64,000 nt of DNA, taken from Channa striata. Its lineage: Eukaryota > Chordata > Actinopteri > Anabantiformes > Channidae. Below the pieces are notes generated by a model. That model saw nothing but the letters and a program-made list of their open reading frames with translations, was not told the origin of the DNA and searched no databases. Where the stretch lies: contig CM065184.1 of the NCBI GenBank assembly GCA_033026295.1, positions 15,193,501 through 15,257,500 of the forward strand, in the 5' to 3' direction. The position numbers and the translations under genes are program-made. This document shows, one piece after another, positions 1 through 10,910 of the stretch (position 1 is its first letter; each line of letters begins with the position of its first letter).

Positions 1-165
1 GGACAGGTCGCCAGTCTATCAATTCAAACCCTTCACACTCACATTCCAACCTACGGGCAATTTAGAGTCTCCACTTAACCTAATATACATGTTTTTAGGC
101 TGTGGGAGGAAACCAGAGTACCCCGAGAAAACCCACATGCAAATTCCACGTAGAAAAGCAGTGCT
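1..165 (-). repeat. Fish interspersed repeat (L2-type LINE 3' tail), partial
   Basis: Read on the minus strand this matches a very common fish repeat: a segment like TGGTTTCCTCCCACAG, then words like GACTCTAAATTGCCCGTAGG, then GATAGACTGGCGACCTGTCC at the window edge. The copy is cut by the start of the window and is diverged. A second copy lies in the opposite orientation at 5815-6036 and a weaker one near 9980. The family assignment (L2-type 3' tail, or a SINE sharing that tail) is from memory of fish repeats. The small ORF at 89-382 lies largely in it and is not a gene. Confidence 0.75.
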
Positions 166-944
166 CGGCGTCGCCGTGCTCATATTGTCAGTCATGAATG
201 ATAATTATAAAATGTTTTATTTAATGTATAGGCACTCTCAGCTTTATTGTGCCAGACGTCTTACTGCAGACGGGTGTCAGAAGCTGACACTGTGGCTGTG
301 GACGAGAAATCTCAAGCATGGGAAGAATGTGAATTCAACCTCGTCACAGCAAACTTTGCGTATGGTTGTCCCTCTTTTTTAGGAGGGGTCATGGAACAAT
401 GGTGCAGCTACTTCCTTTAGGCTATTTGTAAATATTTAGAGGTGAAAAGGAAAAAAGTTGAGTAAATGCCGTTAATGTCAGTTTCCCCACACACACAAAC
501 ACACACAGGGAAGCTAGACATGCTGTTGCTTGAATCTCAAGTATGTGACTATTTTCAAGCTTCACAAACAGTGAACAAAATCAACTTTTGTTCAGTGTGT
601 GTGTGTCTACAAGTGTGTGAGTGTGTGCATGCGTGCTAAGTGCAGCATGAGCAAACGCCATTATCATTATTGTAATGTCACGGTCATTACAGGTAATAGT
701 CAGGTACAGCACCCAGAGAGAGAAAGAGAGCAGGCAGCTAATAGAGGATATTTTACAGTGGACTAGTGTATATGCACGTGTGTGTATGATAGATGGGACG
801 AGATAGTGTGAGAACAGAGTAAATTGCATGTGAATCCTTGATATTGCAGGCTCTTTGGATTATCCGCTTCTCTCAGCGGAGATGCACGCTTTAGTTGCGG
901 CTCTGTGTGTTGTGCGGCGCCTTCCTTCTCTGCCCGTGTATGTA

Positions 945-1092
945 TGTGAGTGAGTGATAATTGCAGTGGTGCTGGCTGAAGAGTGACGGCTGACCGATTA
1001 ACAGGCGCATCATTGTGATGATCACCTGCGAAAAGGTCAACAACGTGGCTTCCACTCCGATTAATTATAGCTCCTACTGGTAGCAATGGAAC
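945..1092. promoter_or_regulatory. Candidate conserved non-coding element (intronic)
   Basis: This is unique sequence with retained CpGs. It includes CCGATTAAC, the inverted pair ATCAT-tgtg-ATGAT near 1010-1023, an E-box-like CACCTG, and CCGATTAATTATAGC near 1057-1071 with overlapping TAAT/ATTA homeodomain words. It stands out from the microsatellite-rich surroundings. No alignment was possible, so the call rests on texture and motif density. Confidence 0.35.
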
Positions 1093-2778
1093 CACCGCTG
1101 AGAAGAGAGGAGAGCAGAAGAAAGCAGGGGAGCAGGGAGAGGAGAAGTTTAATGCAGCACCGTGTATCCGCCGTCCATTATGTGCCGACGTCTTTGGATG
1201 TCCTGCCTTTTCGGGAAGAGTGTGTATTATGCACAAGACCGATTGTGGAGTCTTGGAGTGTGTTTTGTGGTTAAAGATGTTATTTAAGTGCTGTTAGAGT
1301 AGGAATCTGGCACCGCTCACTGCTACACCAACTTTTAAACCTGATGAAATTGCAGCACTTGAACAAGTCGTTTATGAGCTGCCTCTCTGTGTGATTTCAC
1401 AATTGGGAAAAATATAATTCAAGTTCTGAATCATAGGCTAATATACTGCAGATGTGCTTTTATTTATGTAGGTGTACTACTAACCAATCACAATAGCTTC
1501 TGATTAAAAATGACAACTTATGAAACACAGTGACCTTTGGCGATGTAAATGTCAAAAATATCCTTCATATATGAATGCAGTAGTCATAGCAATTTGTCAC
1601 AAAATATGAAAATATCCAACTGCTGTTGTTGGCAGTCACTCAAAACACACTTCTTACTCCCCTAACTGTGACATGTATTTCACATTTTGCAACAAGTGTA
1701 AAAAATATGTTGGCAGTGGAGAGAATGGCCGTTTGCTTGACTTGGATATTTGACAATCACTGTTTTTTGATACTAGAAATATTTTGGAGTCAGCTGTGAT
1801 TCAGTATAAATGTAGAAAATTGAATCTTGTGTTCTGTGAGACTTATACTGTTGTATACATTTAACAGAAACACAGTACACCGAGTTTGAGAACTTGATAC
1901 CAGCGTTTGAGCCACAATGTTTGAGCAGATACTGTATAACGCAGATAACGGATCCATCTCTCTATTAGAGACAAAAAAAAATCACAGAATCTGCGTGTTG
2001 GTGCCAACTTATTTCTGTCAGCGAGCTTTAATTCTTATCAGTTTTCCAACAGTTGATCAGTGACAGTCACAATCTAAACGATTCACAGAGATAAAGAGCG
2101 GGAATAGTGGAGAGTTTGTGTGTGTGACACAAAGAGAGAGGGGATTCTTGCAGTGGGTATGCGGGTGGTAAAGTCCTTGGCTGGGATGTTGGCCTGTGTG
2201 TGTTCTCCAAAAGCTGCCCGTGTGTGAGCACTGAGATAAAGCCCCCGTTTGTGCGTGTGCGAGCTTGTGCTTGTGTGCACTGTTTTCTTCTACGTTTGTA
2301 CTGCATCATTGGAATTTTTTAAATATTCACACACACGTTTTTTTTTTATGTGTCAGACATAACAGCTGACTGCACAAAATGGAATTCAGTTATTAAGTGT
2401 GGACTCATCATTGTTGAAAGGTGTTTTTAATGACTTGGCACAATGGCACCACCCTGGACAGAAGTCAGACAGATGTATTGGCAGTTTGTGTCTGCACTTT
2501 TGATGACGCTGAAGCGGTAAACAAAAAGAATGACTCATGATGAATCCAGAAATATGTATTTGATCATTTACGTTTATTACACACACAAAGACACATCATC
2601 TCTTTGTGGTGTGGGTCTGTGCCAGTGTACTTTTTGTCTCGTAACTGTGTATGTTTTATTAGATTCTGTTGCAGATGAACACAATCACCTCACATGATGA
2701 ATTAGGTTAAAGCTGATTCGTTGTGTCAACACTGATTCTCCCCAGATGTTTAAGATAACAACTCTGTTTCCCCATCCC

Positions 2779-2804
2779 ACACACACACACACACACACAC
2801 ACAG
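2779..2804. repeat. (CA)n microsatellite
   Basis: An uninterrupted CA dinucleotide run of about 13 units. Confidence 0.95.
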
Positions 2805-3599
2805 CTTAAGTATCAATTTGTTTGTGCTTATTTTGTCTCAATCATATTTTTTCAGAATGAGTGTTTTTCTTTTATTTGCCTAATGGAGGCATTTTTTGCA
2901 GCAACATTTCTGCAGAATTCTCTGAAAGTGGAATGAATTTGTGTCATCCATTTTTGTTTTTGCTAAATTGTTGTATTGTTGTGAAAGATTTAACTGAATC
3001 AAATGACTGTTATTCAGGTTATACCTGCAGCACTGGTGTTGAGCACGGATCTAGATTAACACTCCTGCTCAACTGCATTGCATTACTTCTGTATTTAGTG
3101 GCTGCATGTTGTTGTATTAGTTTGTGTGTGCATGCCACACCGTTGTGTTGCTGTTCCAGGCTTAGTCTCGTTGTCCCATGTAGTGCATAGGTAGTATTGA
3201 ACAGTTTGGAAGTTACTAATCTAAACACATAAGTTAGAAATTCCCGAGGGTAATTTTCTTACAGCAGTAGAACAAAGGAAGAACATGTTAATAAGAGAGA
3301 ACGCAGGAGGACTAATGATTTAACACACTGTTCGTTCTGATCTGACTATATCCTCCTGTTTTTTTGTTTGTTTTTCTTGCTTATTGTGGACACAATACAT
3401 AAGAGGTGAACAGACGCTGCAAATTGTGATACAGTTATCTAATGACTTCATTTTTAAGAACCTCAGTTTAATGCAGTTTGAAGCTTTATGGATGACAGGT
3501 GGGTAATTACAAAGGCACAAGAAATGTAAACATATTAACCTGTCACAATTTAAATATAGTCACAATTTAAATATTTTTATTATTTATATTTACAACAAC

Positions 3600-3925
3600 A
3601 TTAACATTTAAGATGCACGTTACCCTTTTCCTTTATAAGGCCTAGTATATGATGCCATATGCTCCCATTCTCACAGCTTTGACGACATCCTGTCTGTCAT
3701 ACGTGTGCTAAGCAGACTAATATAGCAGCAGTGTTCACATACGCCCATGTCACGGCCTTTGACCTCCAGTTAGTTTTGACTGGACTGTTCTGGGTGGGGG
3801 GGGTTAGCGTGAGACAATAGGCCTCAGGCAGACTGGGGCTATGACCTTTAAAGAGGAAGATGCTCAATTTGAGTCCATAAATATTAGCCTGACGTCATTA
3901 AACTGTGAACACCACACGGTATAAT
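3600..3925. promoter_or_regulatory. Weak candidate conserved element
   Basis: Non-repetitive sequence with two nuclear-receptor-like half sites (TTTGACCT near 3760 and TATGACCT near 3840), CATAAATATTAGCC and a CRE-like TGACGTCATTA near 3891-3901. A poly-G run interrupts it near 3795. It could equally be ordinary intron. Confidence 0.22.
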
Positions 3926-5443
3926 GAACTGAAGAAATTAATTTGTCATCCTCTTTATTTCATTATACATTTAAATTAAAAGAGAAGCCAGAGCCTTCAA
4001 ACTAGCCACAGATTATCTGCTTCCATCATGTAATTGTATAAACTTTGTTTAGTGAAACATAATTCTTGGTACAGAATGCAAATATCATAATATTGAGCAC
4101 ATGTAGGCGTTAGACAAATATGATTTGGAACTGGAAAGAGGATGTGGTACAACAAAAGTTGGAAAAAGCAGATACAATGTAATTTAACTTGATCACAACT
4201 GCAGGCACTGCTGTCAAGGTGGCTCACATTCATAGAGGCGATGAGTAGCATCACTCGTCGGGTGCTAAAGGAGCCAAAGGTAATTAACACTTAACACAAA
4301 CCCGGGAACTAATAGAACTTTAAAATGTCTGAATGCTAAATAGTACAAAGGCACAACGATAATAATGACAACATTTGAATGTCAAAACTGCACAGACGGA
4401 AAAGTTGTCGCAAGTTGAAGCTAACATGACCTGTCTTTGTAACAGGGTGATTTTCTTTTCTTCACATATTAAATAATTTCTCAAATTTTATGCTTTATTG
4501 TCAGAGCCATCCAGTGCTGGAAACTGTGCACAGTCTTTTGTTATTTATACGTTATTTTGCCTTGTATAACATAACCTTTTATTTATCCAGGTCTGTGGTG
4601 ATTAAAAAAATCCTCCACTTGCAATAATAATAATAATAATTACTTCATCTGTAGTTAATGTTTGATTTTCTATGAGTGTCTTACAGTACACGTTGTTTAA
4701 GTGGGTAGTTCTTCCCAAAGGCTCATGTCACAGTGTCACAGTGGTAGTTGCAGACTAGAAAATCCTTCATCAGAATGAGACAAAAGAATGAAGGTGGGCT
4801 TTTGTTTGAATCTCTGCACTTTGAAATTGTCTTTTTCTTTTCTGTGGCTTTGATTGCTGCCCCCTGAATGACACGCTGTCCTTCCCCTGCCCTCCGTGTG
4901 TGTGATTTTCAGCTGTTACCTCCACCCAGCTAGTTCACTTCCTTGTTTTTTTTACCACTCACTTTTCCCGTGAACTGATATCTGTGGCAAAATAAACCAA
5001 ACACAAACCTCTCACCTTTCAAGTCAAATAAACTTTGCACCTCTGTCTAACCTTAGAAGAATAACAAACTTCACACACACACACACATCCTGGTTTCCAT
5101 AGGAGCTTGTAGTACTGCAGTTTTTTTTTTTTATTTCTAAACATTTCTCCTCCATATCCTGTCGTCGAGTTTTGTGATTAATGAACAGGTGACTACGCAA
5201 AAACATGCACTATTTGTGTAGTATTGAGCAGAGCTGCAGAAAGGAGCTACCGCGACATGCACCCCTCATTCCACTCTGGGATCAGAGGATTTTGAATGAG
5301 GAAGGTCAAAGGCTGTGATTGGACAGTTGTGTCCAGATTGTCTCTCCACTGGCCAGTTGGACGGATGTGCAGGATTATATCAAATCTGCACTGTATTGTT
5401 GCATTTTAGTCAAATTACTCCACTCTCATCTGTGATAATAGGT

Positions 5444-5464
5444 ACACACACACACACACACACA
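5444..5464. repeat. (CA)n microsatellite
   Basis: A short CA run. A GT-rich run follows at about 5563-5585, so the two could pair as an imperfect inverted repeat about 100 bases apart. Confidence 0.9.
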
Positions 5465-5814
5465 AACAGCACTACTTACTTGCATAATGGATTGAAATGT
5501 ATCATTGTGGCTAGAGAGACAGGTGTTACTTTGTTTAGAATGATTGGAGTCGATTTAGGCCCGTGTGTGTATGTGTGTGTGTGTGGCTCAAATCTCCATC
5601 CCATCTGAAAACTGTCACCATTATGTAAAAGCAACGTGTTTTCAGCTGGTGAAATATGTTGGGGTGAAGAAATGAACAACTCAGTTATAGTCTAATTCAT
5701 CATTTAATTTTTGAAATACTTCTGACTTTATTTAACGCTTGCAGTATCCGTCACTCTACAACCTCTAACTAACCGTAAGTTAGTTTTGTAGAAAATATGT
5801 GTGACTGTTAAAAA

Positions 5815-6036
5815 CTCACATTCTCCCCGCGTTTGTGCAGTTTTCCTCCCCCAGTCCAAAGACTTGCACGTTCACTTCACTGGTGACTCTAAACTCCCTG
5901 TGAGTGTGAACGGTTGTCCGTCTGTGAGGTCTGTCCGGGGTGGACCCTGCCTCTTGCCCAGTGACAGCAGGGATAGGCTCCAAATTCCCAGTGCCCTAAA
6001 CATGATGAGCGGTTTCAGACGATGGATGGATTGATA
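5815..6036 (+). repeat. Fish interspersed repeat (L2-type 3' tail)
   Basis: It contains the recognisable blocks of this family in order: TCCCCCAGTCCAAAGACTTG, CACTGGTGACTCTAAACTCC, GTGTGAACGGTTGTCCGTCT, the GGGTGGACCCTGCCTCTTGC block, CAGCAGGGATAGGCTCCAAA, and the terminal GATGGATGGA typical of L2-like tails. It is diverged but nearly full length for this tail module. The 77-codon ORF across it is a by-product of the repeat. Confidence 0.85.
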
Positions 6037-6764
6037 CATAAAACTACAAAAACCAGACATATCTGACATGGAAGTGCAACATAGCACAAAGTTTCTGTCC
6101 TTTTTAAAAACAATGCAGGTGTAAACTCACTTAAAAAAGAAAGAAAATCTGTGAAATGTTTTAATTTAGTTGTTTTGTTTCCAGAATGTCTCACTAATGC
6201 CATTAATAGACTTGAAACAGTTATTACATTGAAAATAATTCTCATCTGGTTAACAGGTTCTTTTCTTTTTCTGGTTCATGCAATTTAGCCGTTCAGAAAA
6301 AAAAATGCCCGTGGCTTTTCAATGTGCAACGAAACCAGTTGATTAGATTTCTTTTTATATTTATTTTTTCCTTTGTGTCTTGTTTTTGTTTTTATATCTT
6401 CATATTAACTTCAGAGTGCACATTCCAGGTATTAATTCCACAAATTCAAGGTGCTTTGCAGCACTTTGAAGTGTCTCACTGTGTGTGTGTGTGTGTGTTT
6501 ACTGTAGGCGATGTTATCTGTGCACGCTGGATTTTCTGATGCTTTGCATTCATCTCAGTGCCTCAACAACAGGCTGAAGTGAATACGCACAGAAACTCAG
6601 ACGTAAACAAAAAGGGAGAGCATCTTACTCATGCAAATTGTCTTTTCCCTGTCTTCCTGTTGGTGGATTTATTTGTGAACAAAAGCGAATAAATAACTGG
6701 CGGCTTTATCTGGAGCTGCCATCGAAAGAATCCACTCTAACCTGACTTTCCCTCTCCCTCGCAG

Positions 6765-6827
6765 CTTGTTTCTCGACCAGTACAGAGCCAGCCTGGTTGA
6801 TGCTATAAGGAGATTACTGCACCCACC
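6765..6827 (+). CDS. camkmt: camkmt coding exon (third from last): calmodulin-lysine N-methyltransferase
   Basis: The exon lies between a strong acceptor (CTCCCTCGCAG) and a consensus donor (GTAAGT). Its first base completes a Cys codon split by the upstream intron; it then reads LFLDQYRASLVDAIRRLLHP. This matches vertebrate CAMKMT immediately after the Asp-Cys-Leu-Phe motif, which in this methyltransferase family takes the place of the Asp-X-X-Tyr catalytic-pocket motif. CAMKMT is a class I S-adenosylmethionine-dependent enzyme known to trimethylate a lysine of calmodulin (Lys115 in the mature protein). The frame is fixed by homology. The exon ends with two bases (CC) of an unfinished codon, but the next exon begins on a codon boundary, so canonical joining shifts the frame by one base (see findings). 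Identity is very secure; the exact 3' boundary is less so. Confidence 0.93.
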
Positions 6828-6871
6828 GTAAGTGTGTGTGTCTGTCTATCTACTGTATATGACCCACTTAT

Positions 6872-7015
6872 CCTCTTCCTCTAAATCACCACGCACTCTT
6901 ATTAATCATAATTAGGCCTCGCCCAGAACTCTGTACACTTTAATAGTCTGACAGGATTAATATCATGTAATGCTTCAATGCGTATTATGAACAACTTGAA
7001 TGCTTCGCTCTGATC
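6872..7015. promoter_or_regulatory. Candidate conserved non-coding element (intronic)
   Basis: Unique sequence 45 bases into the intron. It contains TTATTAATCATAATTAGGCC, TTTAATAGTC, GGATTAATATCATG (a GGATTA word of the kind bound by K50 homeodomains such as OTX) and a TATGAAC segment. Homeodomain words are dense with few microsatellite bases. No alignment was run. Confidence 0.42.
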
Positions 7016-7924
7016 TCCGTTTCTCTCTCTCCTGCCTTCCCTTAATCATAAATCCCAGAGAACTTCTCCCTTTTGGCCTCACGGTAAGACCCCATGCTGT
7101 GACAGCCAAAGCAAATGGGGGGAGAGCAAAGGCTGGAAGAGATAGGGTTGAGATTTCTTTTCATCAGGGGGGTGCGTTTTAAGTACAGAGGCCAGCCTGG
7201 TATGGGGAATATCTCTTTATGAAAAGGAGGCGAAAGCAGCATTGAAGGGAAGGAGACGGGGAGAAGAAAGCGGTAAGGATGCAGGACGGGATGGATGAGA
7301 GGCAAAAGTGAGAGGAATGGGAGTGATGAAGGTCTGGAAAAATATGCAGAGTGAAGAAAGTTGCAGAGAAACACCAAAGAAATTAGTGTGACTGAAATGG
7401 TGCAAAACTTTTCTCCAAATCCCAACGTGGGCCTTATTTTAGTCATAGATGGTGGAGTGGGAACATGCAGTTAGATCAACCTAATTACAATAAAAATCTA
7501 TATCTAAAACAACGTTATGAAAACTCCCTATAGTCTATAGGTGTTTGGATAATCCATGAATAGCGGGACCCGGTTTCTGAGAGAGACTTGTTCCTGAGCA
7601 GTTTTTAAATGTCATTTTTAAATGCTGTCAGTGCCTCAATTAAAATACCATTCACTTCCAAATTATTGGGGTGGAGGCAGAAATCTGAGGGATATCTAAA
7701 AAAACTACAATTACTCAAGTGGCCAGTTACCACTGGAGATCTGCAGTAAGCATTTAAAACCTGTACAGAAATGTGCCATCGTATTGATTTTACTTTCCGA
7801 TTGTTGCCAGCAGTGACACACGTCTCCTCGGCTGACATTTCGGACTGTGACATGCGCAGTACCACCTATAACATCTGGCCATTGTTGTACTGTGTGTGTG
7901 TTAAGTCTCTTTTTATATCTTTCT

Positions 7925-8160
7925 CCCTTTAATCCAGCAGAGATAATTCAGGGGCTAATATGATTTGAGTGTCGGCCATCAGACTGTCGCTGCCACAACA
8001 AGCTTTGCCAAATATTTAATAATTTACTAAGCTGATTAAACAATTAACAAAGCAATTAATTCTGCCATCTAATGGCACTAATTTGTTGTTTCTGACAAAG
8101 GTGGTCCATCCGGTGGGCTAGATCCCCTTAATCAGCTGATTAGAGCTGGTGGGGATTTTG
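7925..8160. promoter_or_regulatory. Strong candidate conserved non-coding element (intronic)
   Basis: About 235 bases of unique sequence with vertebrate developmental-enhancer texture. Repeated TAAT/ATTA words include GATTAAACAATTAACAAAGC and CAATTAATTC. A minus-strand CTCF-like core lies at 8062-8075. A perfect 14-base palindrome, TAATCAGCTGATTA, lies at 8129-8142: two inverted TAATC homeodomain words sharing a CAGCTG E-box. It lies about 590 bases before the next camkmt exon, outside the splice signals. If real, it more likely serves a distant developmental gene than camkmt; that is inference. Confidence 0.55.
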
Positions 8161-8746
8161 TCTGTTTGTTTGCTTCTGCTGTGTTTTTTTTTTTTAAGAG
8201 AAAGAGGGGGGTTTGGACAAAGAATGCAACTGGCTATACAGATGAAAAATCATCTGTCAAACCGAGTGATCCTGCTGTTTCCACTGCCTTTGTGTTCATT
8301 CAGATTGCGTTGTGTCAGTGTGCATCTACTGTACTTGTGTGTTTACGTGAGCATCCCTCTTTGCTCCATTTAATTAAAACAATAATAACATGATCAACAT
8401 GAAATAAAACTAAAAGCTGAAGGATTTCAAAGAAACTTTGAACCTGTTGGTAATCCTCTTAGTATTTGCAGGATGTCTGTGATGCATGCACACACAGAAG
8501 AAAAACTCCCCCCCCTCTCTCTCTCTGTCTTTCTTGCATACACAGATACATGGACTTAAACACATCACGGACATGAGTAGACAAATTCACCGCATTTCCA
8601 GCACTGACTGGATTAGTAAAGCTTCATCATCTAATATATGGCTGCAATAAATGAAAGCACAGACAGATTTATAGCAAGTGTACCTATAACTATAACCTAT
8701 AATGTCTGCTTCATTCATGATCCTACCTGTTCTTTTTTTTCTCCAG

Positions 8747-8878
8747 GGAATGGCGTTGGTGTTCGCACCACTACGAGGCGAAACTCTGAGAATGTTTTGT
8801 CAACTGGCCCAGCAGGCCGGACTCTGCATCTCTCAACACCAGCAGTATGACGCTCAGGTCTGGGATGTTCACTTAAAG
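8747..8878 (+). CDS. camkmt: camkmt coding exon (second from last)
   Basis: A 132-base exon of exactly 44 codons, phase 0 at both ends, between TTCTCCAG and the donor GTAAGA. It begins Gly-Met and continues ALVFAPLRGETL, then a helix-like MFCQLAQQAG segment, CISQHQQYDAQVWDVHLK and the donor. Vertebrate CAMKMT has the equivalent strand-helix block (Val-Phe-Ala-Pro-x-Arg-Gly) near the end of the seven-beta-strand methyltransferase fold, so this exon supplies the last core strands. The open frame runs back into the intron without a stop, but the homology starts at the acceptor. Identity is secure. Confidence 0.94.
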
Positions 8879-9979
8879 GTAAGAAGCATGGCCCAAAATA
8901 GAAAGACAGTCAGCATGGATCCTACATAAAAAATAATATAATAAATAAAATACTTGAATCAGTCAATGATTTGTTAAGAGACAGGAACCTTACGTGCAGT
9001 AAAACTCCTATACAATCACTTAAATGACTGGTTGAAGGTAAAAACATACATAAGGGAATAATCATTGTTTTAAGGTCGTTTTTAAATTTACCTTAAGCTT
9101 TTCTGTCTGCTCCACATCCATGAAACCATCGTTCCTCAGGTGGACACATAGGAAGGAATGTGGGACAAAAACGATAGTCGTCCCTCTTTACACAAATGCA
9201 CTTGGCTAATTGAGGCTGCTGAAACCTCACATGTGCCGTGTATTAAAAAGTGAAGAATGTACAGTTTATGCTGCTACTTAATAAAGAAAAACCAGCGGCA
9301 ATCCTGCGACAATACAGGTCACATAATGTGACTCGCTCAGCTTTATTAAGACTCTGGGATTAGCCTGTCGTTTGATATTTAGAGACACTTTGTGAGACAT
9401 ACTGGAGTAAAAACAAGCTGTCTTAACTTGGCACCGGGAAGGAGAGAGAGAGAGAGAGAAAGCAGGAAGGAGAGCGAAAAAGAGAAAAGGAGCGACAGAA
9501 AGCACACGAGTAGCCAGTGTTACAAGAAGTGGTGTCCAGCTGTTAACTCCATTACACACACAGCTACAGAAGAACAGGACAGCACGGAGTGGGCTAAATT
9601 GGTGCACACACGTTCACCTACAATTGGACAGACTGGCCATTAAAGTGCCTGTTAAAGTGGCCTGAACATCAGCAAGGAAAATCTCACTCCGTTTCTCCTT
9701 TACTACTGTATTTGTCCCTCACTCAATTTATCACAATCACTCACACGTTCTATACCTAAGTGACTCTGGACCCTTTCAAACTGCATTTTAGGTGAGAACA
9801 GATTTGCAGAAGGGATTGACTCAAGACAGGTCGAGGTCAAATTGTCACATTCGGACATCCAGTGAGAGGAGTTGCTGTTCTGGTGCGATGTGACGTGAAA
9901 GCCCAGTTTCTTTCTAAATGTATCACTATTGAAAATGAAATGTTTGGTTGCCTGCCTTAAGATTTAGTTAATGTAAAAT

Positions 9980-10080
9980 ATGTGCAAGCCTTTGGACTTT
10001 GGGAGGGAACCAGCACAGGCACAAGGAGAACAACCAGTGACCAGGAGGCCGCGCTACCTCTTCCACCACCCTGCAGCAAA
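9980..10080 (-). repeat. Degenerate fish L2-type tail fragment
   Basis: A diverged copy with CTTTGGACTTTGGGAGGGAA (for the usual GTCTTTGGACTGTGGGAGGA), then AAGGAGAACA, and near the end a CGCGCTACCTCTTCCACCAC block. These are the same modules as at 1-165 and in the same orientation. It is too degraded to set precise ends. Confidence 0.6.
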
Positions 10081-10887
10081 TCAAATTAGTATATAAAAAC
10101 ATTTGTAAGGTAATTCTTCTGTTTAGTAATCCCTGTTATTTTTCAGTTGGAAAGGCGATTTTGGAACAAACATATGAAAGAAAGCACAACTGAAACATCT
10201 TATGTTAGGCACCAAATCAAGAGCTGAAGTCATTTTAGAAGGACACAAAATATAGGAAACAACAAACACGAGTGATTCAGAAAGAAGGAAGGAAGGAGAT
10301 AAGTAGAAAAAAGAAAGAAGTTAAGAGGCCGCAGAGAAAGACGGAGCCTCACCAGGGTTAAAGTGGATGTTGCCTTAAATTTAAAAGAAATACAACTTAG
10401 TTTGAAAAGGCTGCTGGGAGAATTGATTGGCCCCCAAGGCCACAGAATACAGTCATTGAATAATTTTAATAGTTTAGCAACCACTTGGTAAAATTGCCAC
10501 TCAGACCTGTTTTAGTGATGAGAGTTGCTTGACAACAGAATACCTAAAATGTGAACAGTGAAATTCAGACTAAAATTGATTTTGGAAATTGTAAAAAGGC
10601 CCTTAAATTATGCTCCTTATCCTTTGTCATGGAAGGGACCTATCAGACCACAGGGCTCACTTTTGAAATGCACACTCCCTTCTTAGCGACACACACTGTC
10701 GCACATGCCCAGATACACAGTGGGGTCAGGTGCTGCATGTGGATATGAGGACAAGTTGAAGTGCCCCCCTCACATCTGAAGGTGATTAAGTCTCGTCTGC
10801 TTATCTTCTGATGAACACTCTGAACAACCCCAGTGTGGGTTTTTTGTGTGTGTAGGCCTGTATGTGCCTGACTGACCACTCTAGAAA

Positions 10888-10910
10888 ACACACACACACA
10901 CACACACACA
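10888..10910. repeat. (CA)n microsatellite
   Basis: A clean CA run in the last camkmt intron. Confidence 0.92.

Larger units (their letters stand above)
166..6764 (+). other. camkmt: camkmt intron (3' part; 5' end outside window)
   Basis: This stretch precedes the first recognisable camkmt exon and ends in a good acceptor (pyrimidine-rich CCCTCTCCCTCGCAG). I searched for the upstream exon, which should encode the methyltransferase core just before Cys-Leu-Phe-Leu-Asp, and did not find it, so the whole stretch is probably one intron. It holds CA/GT microsatellites, one clear L2-type repeat copy, two candidate conserved elements (about 945-1092 and 3600-3925) and otherwise AT-rich sequence in which I see nothing definable. 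The ORFs in it of up to 157 codons have low-complexity composition and no family signature. Confidence 0.7.
6828..8746 (+). other. camkmt: camkmt intron between third-last and second-last coding exons
   Basis: A 1919-base intron with a GTAAGT donor and a T-rich acceptor (TTTTTTTTCTCCAG). It carries two conserved-element candidates (6872-7015 and 7925-8160). Between them are a purine-rich tract (about 7190-7340) and ordinary AT-rich sequence. A pyrimidine run (CCCCCCCTCTCTCTCTC-like) lies near 8509-8530. No interspersed repeat was recognised. Confidence 0.85.

Noticed and set aside
763..1236. Minus-strand ORF of 157 codons
   Set aside because: No recognisable domain; composition follows GT-rich and CpG-rich DNA; it lies across an intronic CNE candidate in a gene of opposite strand.
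1..6764. Earlier camkmt exons, including the methyltransferase core before the Asp-Cys-Leu-Phe motif
   Set aside because: I searched for the expected Asp-Ile-Val-x-Cys-Ala-Asp type sequence before a donor and found none. CAMKMT introns are known to be long, so these exons are probably outside the window.
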